7,791 nt of DNA from Brucellaceae bacterium. Lineage in GTDB: Bacteria; Pseudomonadota; Alphaproteobacteria; Rhizobiales; Rhizobiaceae. The DNA is taken from assembly GCA_031253705.1 (NCBI GenBank), contig JAIRVW010000311.1:1-7791 (forward strand), written 5' to 3'. Below are positions 1-7,791 of the stretch, in pieces. The translations under genes and the position numbers were made by a program. The notes below the pieces were generated by a model. It saw nothing but the letters and a program-made list of their open reading frames with translations, was not told the DNA's origin and did no database searches. The stretch's first letter is position 1. The number at the start of each line of letters is the position of its first letter.

Positions 1-505
1 CGCCGAAAGTCGCGCCGATATAGGCCTCAACAACCCATGACAAATAGAGCGGGATAGCCAGCCCCATATACCAGATAAAGCTGATGCGCTTTTTCTGCTC
101 GGCCTGCTTTTCGCTTTCCGCATATTGAACATCGGTCAGGAAAAAGAACGCCACAATCTGCTGCAGGGGCGTGAAATGCTTAATCAGCCGTCCGGTGCCT
201 GCAGAATACAGCACATGGCGGAAATTCACGGCAAAGATCGACAGCAGGATCATCCATGGCGCAACATGCTTACCAAAAAGCTCCATGCCCACCAGCTGGC
301 TGGCACCGGCAAACAGCGCTGCACTCATCAGCACCGATTCACCGACATTCAGGCCGTTATCAACGGCAACCACACCAAACAAAATGCCAAAGGGTGCGAC
401 TGCGGCCATAACCGGCAGGCCGCGTTTTGCGCCATCTATGAATTGCGCAAGCTTATCTGTCTGCGTATCAGACAGGCTTTTCGGATTACATCCATCCATC
501 ATCAT
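1..505 (-). CDS. azlC: AzlC-family branched-chain amino acid exporter subunit (3' end off window)
   Basis: This is the large subunit of a two-component AzlC/AzlD (BrnFE, YgaZH) inner-membrane exporter for branched-chain amino acids. Only the first 168 codons are present; family members are about 230-240 residues, so roughly the last 70 are missing to the left. Reading the minus strand gives hydrophobic segments at about 29-50, 58-75, 83-93, 116-124 and 143-165. Three family hallmarks are visible: FAGASQL (65-71), NFRHVLYSA (94-102) and LTDVQYA (123-129). The start is one of three consecutive ATG codons (505, 502, 499); an in-frame stop lies five codons upstream of the first, and no strong Shine-Dalgarno is seen. 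The small partner azlD would be expected just off the left edge. Arg codons at 28, 96, 106 and 140 are all CGN. The family call is firm; the substrate is inferred from the family. Confidence 0.88.
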   Translation of the reverse strand, partial: MMMDGCNPKSLSDTQTDKLAQFIDGAKRGLPVMAAVAPFGILFGVVAVDNGLNVGESVLMSAALFAGASQLVGMELFGKHVAPWMILLSIFAVNFRHVLYSAGTGRLIKHFTPLQQIVAFFFLTDVQYAESEKQAEQKKRISFIWYMGLAIPLYLSWVVEAYIGATFG

Positions 506-564
506 TACCAGTATTTTTTAAAACGCGTTGTTAAAGACCGCGTTCACAATCGAGGAATGGACTA

Positions 565-598
565 AACCAGAAAAACATTTTCCGTTCCCCCTCTGGTT
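565..598 (-). repeat. Inverted repeat in the azlC leader
   Basis: A perfect 7-bp inverted repeat, AACCAGA (565-571) and TCTGGTT (592-598), encloses 20 bases. On the azlC transcript it would form a hairpin with a G-rich loop about 60 bases upstream of the start codons. It could be a leader element or chance. No U-tract follows, so it does not look like a terminator. Confidence 0.3.
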
Positions 599-599
599 A

Positions 600-628
600 T
601 GAATAGGCTGATGCATAAAACCAATCAA
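600..628 (-). promoter_or_regulatory. Possible azlC promoter
   Basis: On the minus strand a TTGATT box (623-628) is followed after 17 bases by TATTCA (600-605), about 95 bases before the azlC start. The -35 match is fair (4 of 6) and the -10 poor (3 of 6). It is listed because it is the best-spaced pair seen in the gap, not because it is convincing. Confidence 0.2.
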
Positions 629-630
629 GT

Positions 631-654
631 GCAGGGCAGACACACCTACCCTGC
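631..654 (-). terminator. Terminator-like hairpin downstream of ligA
   Basis: On the minus strand GCAGGGTAG (654-646) pairs with CTGCCCTGC (639-631): a 9-bp stem with one G-U pair around the 6-base loop GTGTGT. It begins 26 bases past the ligA stop, the right place to end the bamD-recN-ligA transcript. The following sequence (ACTTGATTGGTTTT) is only moderately U-rich, so termination may be leaky or need Rho. The other strand would form a similar hairpin, but no gene reads into it from the left. Confidence 0.6.
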
Positions 655-679
655 CTTATCAGATAATGTGTTGTTTAAT

Positions 680-2890
<2,211 letters not shown>

Positions 2891-2903
2891 TCAAGACTAA
2901 TTT

Positions 2904-4583
2904 TTATACAGTCAAAGCGCCGTTTTCCCGCAGCAATCGCTCGGCTGCAGCGCGGGCTTCATCAGTCACGCTGGCACCGGCAAGCATACGTGCGATTTCT
3001 TCCTGACGCTCGGCAACTTCCATCGTGCGGATAGAGGTGCGCATCTGCTCGCTCTCCCCTTGCGCCTTGGCAATCAGAAAATGCGTTGTCGCACGCGCAG
3101 CCACCTGCGGCGCATGGGTGACAGAGAGCACCTGCACATTGGAAGAAAGACGCGCCAGACGCTGACCAATCGCATCGGCCACAGCACCGCCAACACCGGT
3201 ATCAATTTCATCGAACACCAAAGTCGGTGCCGAACCGCGATCAGCAAGGGCAACTTTGAGCGCGAGCAGGAAACGGGACAATTCACCGCCCGAGGCCACT
3301 TTCATCATTGGCCCTGCGCGAGTACCCGGATTGGTTCGCACCCAATATTCAACAACATCAATACCTTCAGCACTGCGGTTTTCCGCATCGGTTTCAATAT
3401 TGACGATAAATTCCGCACGCTCCAGCTTCAGAGCCGGCAACTCCTGCATCACAGCCTGTGTCAGTGACTGCGCGATCTTTGTGCGCTCTGCCGACAAAGC
3501 GACTGCTGCTGCGTCATAAATTGCACGGTTTTCCTGCGCCTGCGCTTCCAGCTTCTCAAGCTTTTCGCTACCTGCATCCAGATCAAGCAAATCTGCATCC
3601 ATCTTTTCACGCAGAGCAGCCAGATTGGCCACCGGCACCGAGAATTTGCGGGATGCTGCACGCAGTGCAAACAGGCGTTCTTCAACGCTTTCCAGCACAC
3701 GCGGATCAAAATCGATCTCACGCATTGCCGTATCAATACCGCTCTGGGCATCGCCAAGACGATCCAGCGCCTCGTCAATCGCTTTAATCACCGGCTCCAG
3801 CAGATGCGGCGCTTCTGGCATTTTGCGCTCAAGACGGCGCACCAGTGCAGCCAAAGTCGGCACCGGCGATTCATGTCCGGACAGAAGATCATTGGCTTCG
3901 CTGACATCTGTCGCAATCTTCTCGGATTTCATCATGATCGAGCGCTTTTCAGCCAGCTCATCTTCTTCATCCGGTTGCGGGTCAAGCTTGGAGAGTTCTT
4001 CTGCCGAGGAGCGCAGATAATCCGCCTCACGCGCTGCGGCTTCCACCTTAGCGCGATGCTTGACCAAGGCGCTCTCACTGTCACGCCATTGCTTATACAA
4101 GCGGCGCAGCTGCAGGGTCTGCCCGTCCAGCCCGCCGAACGCATCCAGCAGCGTGCGGTGCAAATCTGTGTCGATCAGCGCACGGTCATCATGCTGGCCG
4201 TGGATTTCCACCAGATGACGGCCAAGCTCACGCAGCAAGCCGACACTTGCCGCCTGATCATTGATGAAAACACGCGAACGGCCGTCGCTATTCTGCACAC
4301 GCCGCAGAATAATATCGCCGTCATCATTGATTTCATTGTCTTTGAGGAAATTGCGTGCGGGATGATTGATGCCGACATCAAACACCGCTGTCACCTGCCC
4401 CTGATCCGCGCCGTGGCGTACAAGGGACGCATCGCCTCTGGCGCCCAGCGCCAGAGACAAACTGTCGAGCAGAATAGATTTACCTGCACCGGTTTCACCG
4501 GTGAGCACAGACAGTCCTTGCCGAAACTCGATATCGAGTTTCTCAATCAGGACAATATCGCGGATCGACAGTTGCGCTAGCAT
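2904..4583 (-). CDS. recN: DNA repair ATPase RecN
   Basis: RecN is a cytosolic SMC-like ATPase that binds DNA ends and promotes RecA-dependent double-strand break repair. The 559 residues are full length. The N-terminal ATPase half shows Walker A GETGAGKS (29-36) and the conserved EIHGQHD segment (126-132). A Glu/Lys/Ala-rich, coiled-coil-like middle covers about 155-380. The C-terminal half has the ABC signature SGGELSRF (431-438), Walker B TLVFDEID (454-461) with catalytic E459, and the switch histidine in VTHAPQ (H490). All catalytic elements are intact. The ATG at 4583 is preceded by AAGG at a 5-base spacing. It lies 19 bases after bamD and 64 before ligA, so it is almost surely co-transcribed with bamD. 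No alphaproteobacterial LexA box (GTTC-N7-GTTC) was found upstream, so SOS control is not evident here. Confidence 0.98.
   Translation of the reverse strand: MLAQLSIRDIVLIEKLDIEFRQGLSVLTGETGAGKSILLDSLSLALGARGDASLVRHGADQGQVTAVFDVGINHPARNFLKDNEINDDGDIILRRVQNSDGRSRVFINDQAASVGLLRELGRHLVEIHGQHDDRALIDTDLHRTLLDAFGGLDGQTLQLRRLYKQWRDSESALVKHRAKVEAAAREADYLRSSAEELSKLDPQPDEEDELAEKRSIMMKSEKIATDVSEANDLLSGHESPVPTLAALVRRLERKMPEAPHLLEPVIKAIDEALDRLGDAQSGIDTAMREIDFDPRVLESVEERLFALRAASRKFSVPVANLAALREKMDADLLDLDAGSEKLEKLEAQAQENRAIYDAAAVALSAERTKIAQSLTQAVMQELPALKLERAEFIVNIETDAENRSAEGIDVVEYWVRTNPGTRAGPMMKVASGGELSRFLLALKVALADRGSAPTLVFDEIDTGVGGAVADAIGQRLARLSSNVQVLSVTHAPQVAARATTHFLIAKAQGESEQMRTSIRTMEVAERQEEIARMLAGASVTDEARAAAERLLRENGALTV
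4523..4542. repeat. 20-bp perfect palindrome inside recN
   Basis: GAAACTCGAT (4523-4532) is followed immediately by its reverse complement ATCGAGTTTC (4533-4542), a perfect 10+10 palindrome with no spacer. It covers recN codons 14-20 (KLDIEF and part of the flanking codon), about 40 bases after the start. That peptide stretch is conserved in RecN, so the palindrome may simply follow from codon choice. It could also fold at the 5' end of the message or bind a dimeric protein. Confidence 0.45.
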
Positions 4584-4602
4584 GGCTGCCTTTATTTATG
4601 AA

Positions 4603-5508
4603 TTAAGCGCCGCCCGTGATGAGCGAGGATGCTTTGGAAAGCCACGAACCTTTGTTTTCGCGCGGCTCAAGACCACCGCCCTGCAACAGCTTGTAGGAAT
4701 CTTTATACCAAGGGCTGTCCGGGAAGTTCTTACCCAGAACGGCCGCGGCAGTCTGTGCTTCAGACACCAGACCCAGCGCATAATAGGCTTCTGTCAAACG
4801 AGCCAGCGCTTCTTCCACCTGACGGGTGTTGGAATATTCCTCAACCACATTGCGAAAACGCTTGATCGCGCCCAGATATTCCTTGCGCTCAAGATAGTAA
4901 CGGCCAACCTGCATATCCTTACCGGCGAGCTGGTCGCGGGCGAAACGGATTTTGGTTTTAGCGTCTTCAACATATTCCGATTTCGGGAAACGGTCGACCA
5001 CTTCCTGCATCGCAGCAATCGCACGGCGGCTGGCCGCCTGATCGCGCGTCACATCCGGAATCTGACGGAAATAGCTCAGGCCGATAATATAATAGGCATA
5101 AGCGGATTCATCCGAGGTCGGATAAAGTGTATTGTAGCGCTTGGCCATCGAGATAGCTTCTTCATAATTACCTTTACGGTAATTGGTGAAGGCTGCCATC
5201 ACCAGCGACTTACGCGCATATTCTGTATAAGGGTGCTGACGATCAACGGCGGCAAATTTCTTGGCGGCTTCATCAAGACGGCCTGCGTCAAGATTGGCAA
5301 GACCTTCATTGTAAAGCTTATCAGCCGGATCGATGCTTTCGACATATTTGGACAGGTCAACATCTTTGTCGCCGGACGCACAACCTGCAAGTGCCATTGT
5401 CAGCATGACTGCGCCAGATGCTAATGCCAGCTTTGTCACTTTACGAATTTGAGAACCCTCAGCACCAGTCAACTTGGCTGCATTATCTGGGAATTTAAAA
5501 GTCGTCAT
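4603..5508 (-). CDS. bamD: Outer membrane assembly lipoprotein BamD (ComL/YfiO)
   Basis: BamD is the essential lipoprotein of the BAM complex. It sits on the periplasmic face of the outer membrane and helps BamA fold and insert beta-barrel proteins. From the ATG at 5508 the protein has 301 residues. A long polar n-region (1-25) precedes a hydrophobic stretch (about 27-41) and the lipobox LAGC, with lipidated Cys at 43. The next residue is Ala, not Asp, consistent with sorting to the outer membrane. Residues about 60-280 form tetratricopeptide-like helical repeats typical of BamD (for example [20 protein letters not shown] and [16 protein letters not shown]). The ATG is chosen because GGAG lies 5 bases upstream (5514-5517). 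A TTG nine codons earlier lacks support, and an internal GTG (codon 24) has its only purine-rich site too far away. It heads the bamD-recN-ligA run and is divergent from the autotransporter gene. Confidence 0.96.
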   Translation of the reverse strand: MTTFKFPDNAAKLTGAEGSQIRKVTKLALASGAVMLTMALAGCASGDKDVDLSKYVESIDPADKLYNEGLANLDAGRLDEAAKKFAAVDRQHPYTEYARKSLVMAAFTNYRKGNYEEAISMAKRYNTLYPTSDESAYAYYIIGLSYFRQIPDVTRDQAASRRAIAAMQEVVDRFPKSEYVEDAKTKIRFARDQLAGKDMQVGRYYLERKEYLGAIKRFRNVVEEYSNTRQVEEALARLTEAYYALGLVSEAQTAAAVLGKNFPDSPWYKDSYKLLQGGGLEPRENKGSWLSKASSLITGGA

Positions 5509-5568
5509 GCTGTCTCCGGTGTTTCGGCAACACAAATCATGGGCAAATCATTCCTGTGTCAGAGGGTT

Positions 5569-5597
5569 CATAAACCATAGCTGAGAACAATCGGCAA
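5569..5597 (-). promoter_or_regulatory. Possible bamD operon promoter
   Basis: On the minus strand TTGCCG (5592-5597) is followed after 17 bases by TTTATG (5569-5574), about 60 bases upstream of the bamD start. The -35 is reasonable and the -10 weak. A promoter must exist in this spacer because the neighbour is divergent, but its exact place is uncertain. Confidence 0.25.
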
Positions 5598-5870
5598 TGT
5601 TAATACGAGTTTATTCGCACTGCATCGAGACTGCAATGCCCGCCGGACACGACTTTTTCAACCGGATCGGTCGTAAAATAGCAAAATCTCACACATTAAG
5701 ATGCCACAAAGCATGTGTTCGCGGCTCAATTGTGTCCGAAAATCTGATCACGAAAGAATCAGGCACGATCAGTGTTTAATGAGCACTATCTGACCCGCCA
5801 ATTTATGCCCCCCTGTTACTGCAATATTCAACAATAAAAACAACAAACATAATTGCAAAAACAATAAAAC

Positions 5871-5875
5871 AGGGA
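5871..5875 (+). promoter_or_regulatory. Ribosome binding site of the autotransporter gene
   Basis: AGGGA lies 6 bases before the ATG at 5882, in an otherwise A-rich leader. It supports that ATG as the start, as does the signal peptide that begins directly after it. Confidence 0.75.
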
Positions 5876-5881
5876 CGAAAT

Positions 5882-7791
5882 ATGCATTATAAAAATATTA
5901 TAAACCGTAAAATCACGGTTTTTCTCATAATATTTTCAACTCAATTACTGCTTTCATCCGCGTCTTATTCCCATAAAGAAATCACCCACGATCCATCGCC
6001 TTTCAACAGGGCAATCATCTTCGGCGACAGTCTGAGTGATAACGGGCAATTCGACGGCTGGGACTGGCTGGTTCAAAAGAAAGTAGATACGCAGCTGACA
6101 AATGGCAGGTTCAGCAACGGAATTGTCTGGGATGAATATCTTTTCTCCGATCAGAAAAGAGGCATCGGACATATATATCTTGCATGGATACAGACGCCGT
6201 TATGGGCAAAAACAGGAGATTTTGGCGACGACAGCAGCGACCGTAATACGAACCTGAATTATAGTGTCGGCGGGGCAACTTATTCATCCGGCGGCGGCAT
6301 TAAAGGATGGGTCAAACATACTCTTATCCCGACGATCAGCGATCAGCTTGATGCCTATCTCGATAATAAAAACGGCAGTGTGAACAGGATTTCACCGGAT
6401 TCGATTATAGCACTCTGGGCTGGTGCGAATGATGCTCTGGACACAATAGAAAGAAATATCTCTCCTCATGATAAAGCCAGTTTTGTCAGGGATCAGCTCC
6501 TTGATGCACTGGAGCGGCTTTATCAGGCCGGCGGGCGAAATTTTCTCATTCCCGATTTTCCGGATTTTGGGCGGATACCCCGCTTCAACAAGGGCGGCTC
6601 CCCCCTGCCCCATGAAGCCATGCAGGCATTTAACAAAGCAATTGCTGATGCGGTTGCAGATTTCAGCGCGCGCCATTCCGATGCCAATCTTTATGCGCCG
6701 GATATGAATGGCTTTCTTGATACGGCAATGCGCTATCCGGAACTATTCGGCTATAAAAACACGGCTGATGCCTGCATAAAAATCGCAGCCTGTAAAAATG
6801 CCCCGACAGGATCAGAAGCACAAAATGAATTTATGTTCTGGGATGGCATTCATCCGACGACCCGCACGCATCATTACATTGCCAATTATATGCGGGAATA
6901 TTGGTTAAACCCCGATCTTGCCGGTTTTTATGTCACGTCTCCTGAGGGGCAATATCAGACCGAACGCAATTTCTTCTTTCCGGTGACAGACAACGTTGTT
7001 TCCGGTTATCTGACCGGAAACAAATCTGTCTATAAACTTAACAACGGCAAGCTCACTTTCACCGGTGGTCACAGCTATACCGGCGGCACGTTCATTAAAA
7101 ACGGTGAACTGGAACTGGGTGATGGCGGTGCCACAGGCTCTGTGACTGGTAATATTGATATCGCCGAACAGGCTTTCCTTTCATTTAACCGTAATAATTT
7201 GTTCATTATTGATAATATCATCAGTGGCGACGGCGGAGTAAAACAAAAGGGGCACGGGCTGACGATTATCAATAGTCACAACAGCTATCGTGGCCCAACA
7301 GATATTCTCGCCGGTGAACTGATGATCAACGGATCAGTGGCTTCACAGGTCTATGTATATTCCGGCGGCATTCTGAGTGGACTTGGTTCAACCGGTGATC
7401 TGTTTGCTGAGAGCGGATCTTTCGTTTCCCCCGGTGATTTCCGCACATCCGGCACCGGAACACTCACCGTCCACGGCAATGCGGATCTCAAAAAAGGCAG
7501 CACACTGGACATCAGGGTCAATGCAGACGGCACGATCTCAGTGCTGAATGCTGCTGGCCGCATCAATCTTGGCGGTATTGTGCTTTTCAGCGGCGGCACA
7601 CGCGGCACACCTCTGACAGTTGCAGAGACACTGGCAATACTTGGCAAAACCGGCACATTTCTGAAAAGTGACACCGGCATTCAGGGGCAGTTTGAAGAGG
7701 TAAAGCCCCATTACCGGTTTATCGGCGCTAACCTTGATTACAAATCCCGTGAAGTCGATGTCACTTTCTCACGAACTGACCAGCACTTTTC
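5882..7791 (+). CDS. GDSL/SGNH-family esterase autotransporter (3' end off window)
   Basis: This is the first 636 codons of a secreted lipase/esterase of the autotransporter class; no stop occurs before the right edge. A signal peptide covers about 1-30 (Lys/Arg n-region, hydrophobic ITVFLIIF core, Ser/Ala-rich end). The SGNH hydrolase domain spans about 42-345. Block I is FGDSLSDNG (47-55) with nucleophile S50. Block II is SVGGATY (128-134). Block III is GAND (181-184) with N183. Block V is DGIHPT (321-326) with D321 and H324. All four blocks are intact, so it should be active. A close Cys pair (298, 304) may form a disulfide. From about 383 come two passenger-associated repeats (about 388-412 and 449-483) with T-F-T-G-G-x-x-Y-T-G-G-T style motifs. 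A beta-rich stem follows, ending LDYKSREVDVTFSRTDQHF, which normally precedes the membrane barrel. EstA and ApeE relatives lack such repeats. The natural substrate is unknown. Confidence 0.88.
   Translation, partial: MHYKNIINRKITVFLIIFSTQLLLSSASYSHKEITHDPSPFNRAIIFGDSLSDNGQFDGWDWLVQKKVDTQLTNGRFSNGIVWDEYLFSDQKRGIGHIYLAWIQTPLWAKTGDFGDDSSDRNTNLNYSVGGATYSSGGGIKGWVKHTLIPTISDQLDAYLDNKNGSVNRISPDSIIALWAGANDALDTIERNISPHDKASFVRDQLLDALERLYQAGGRNFLIPDFPDFGRIPRFNKGGSPLPHEAMQAFNKAIADAVADFSARHSDANLYAPDMNGFLDTAMRYPELFGYKNTADACIKIAACKNAPTGSEAQNEFMFWDGIHPTTRTHHYIANYMREYWLNPDLAGFYVTSPEGQYQTERNFFFPVTDNVVSGYLTGNKSVYKLNNGKLTFTGGHSYTGGTFIKNGELELGDGGATGSVTGNIDIAEQAFLSFNRNNLFIIDNIISGDGGVKQKGHGLTIINSHNSYRGPTDILAGELMINGSVASQVYVYSGGILSGLGSTGDLFAESGSFVSPGDFRTSGTGTLTVHGNADLKKGSTLDIRVNADGTISVLNAAGRINLGGIVLFSGGTRGTPLTVAETLAILGKTGTFLKSDTGIQGQFEEVKPHYRFIGANLDYKSREVDVTFSRTDQHF
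6996..7023 (+). repeat. 11-bp perfect hairpin at the esterase/repeat junction
   Basis: TTGTTTCCGGT (6996-7006) and ACCGGAAACAA (7013-7023) form an 11-bp perfect stem around the 6-base loop TATCTG. It lies in frame at codons 372-381, between the end of the GDSL domain and the first passenger repeat. Just upstream, TTTCCGGT recurs at 6977-6984 and could pair with the same right arm. A 10-bp palindrome ACAACGTTGT (6990-6999) overlaps the left arm. No U-tract follows, so it is not a standard terminator. Confidence 0.55.

Larger units (their letters stand above)
5509..5881. other. 373-base intergenic region between divergent bamD and autotransporter genes
   Basis: No convincing gene lies here. 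The left part must hold the bamD promoter and the right part that of the autotransporter. Small inverted repeats are present: ACACAT (5691-5696) with ATGTGT (5713-5718), and CTGATC (5744-5749) with GATCAG (5767-5772). From about 5820 the plus strand becomes an A/C-rich, nearly G-free leader in which the 9-mer ACAATAAAA occurs twice, at 5831-5839 and 5861-5869, exactly 30 bases apart. The only open frame (5597-5779, plus) has no ribosome site and no recognisable product. No remnant of lpxC, transposase or tRNA was seen. Confidence 0.6.

Noticed and set aside
3804..4580. 258-codon open frame on the plus strand opposite recN
   Set aside because: It is the antisense shadow of recN, whose Walker A and full-length family match are clear; the opposite-strand peptide has no recognisable domain.
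5166..5184. 7-bp hairpin AATTACC/GGTAATT within bamD
   Set aside because: Short, within coding sequence, and expected by chance.
4501..5424. 307-codon open frame on the plus strand opposite bamD
   Set aside because: Antisense to bamD, spanning the bamD-recN boundary, with no ribosome site and no family resemblance.
5509..5640. LexA (SOS) box upstream of the bamD-recN operon
   Set aside because: A GTTC occurs in the bamD upstream region, but the second half after 7 bases is TGGT, not GTTC, so the alphaproteobacterial consensus is not met.
5597..5779. 60-codon open frame on the plus strand in the bamD-autotransporter spacer
   Set aside because: No ribosome site before its ATG, no recognisable motif or hydrophobic pattern, and it overlaps the likely bamD promoter region.
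6600..6605. C6 tract inside the esterase gene, and another C6 at 5808-5813, as phase-variation switches
   Set aside because: Six bases is too short for frequent slippage, and the reading frame is intact through the coding tract.
7075..7680. Minus-strand open frames rich in Pro, Ser and Val within the passenger-repeat region
   Set aside because: They are the complement of Gly/Thr-rich repeat codons of the plus-strand autotransporter, which explains their composition.

Overview
The window looks like a chromosomal segment of an alphaproteobacterium, most likely in or near the Brucellaceae (Brucella/Ochrobactrum/Pseudochrobactrum-like). That placement is from memory, not a search. It rests on the minus-strand order bamD-recN-ligA, on LigA being about 719 residues, and on the overall feel of the proteins.

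Layout. Positions 1-505 (minus) hold the N-terminal 168 codons of an AzlC-type branched-chain amino acid exporter whose 3' end lies off the left edge. A 174-base gap follows, with a clear terminator-like hairpin for the next operon. Positions 680-5508 (minus) are a compact housekeeping block transcribed bamD -> recN -> ligA: an outer-membrane assembly lipoprotein, an SMC-like DNA repair ATPase and NAD+-dependent DNA ligase. The gaps are 19 bases (bamD-recN) and 64 bases (recN-ligA). The recN-ligA gap carries a possible extended -10 promoter, so ligA may not depend only on the upstream promoter.

Positions 5509-5881 are a 373-base non-coding spacer between divergent genes. From 5882 to the right edge (plus) runs one uninterrupted reading frame of at least 636 codons. 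It encodes a secreted GDSL/SGNH-family esterase joined to autotransporter passenger repeats. It is cut off just where a C-terminal beta-barrel would be expected to begin. This large gene is easy to miss because it has no stop codon inside the window.

How they fit. recN and ligA act in DNA break repair and nick sealing. bamD encodes part of the BAM machine that inserts outer-membrane barrels, and the divergent autotransporter would be a BAM client; any regulatory link between the two is inference only. The autotransporter gene is the accessory-looking part of the window. Its first third uses AGG/AGA and ATA codons heavily, it contains an 11-bp perfect hairpin at the enzyme/repeat junction, and it sits where related genomes are recalled to have lpxC upstream of bamD. 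No RNA genes, CRISPR arrays, insertion sequences or complete mobile elements were seen.
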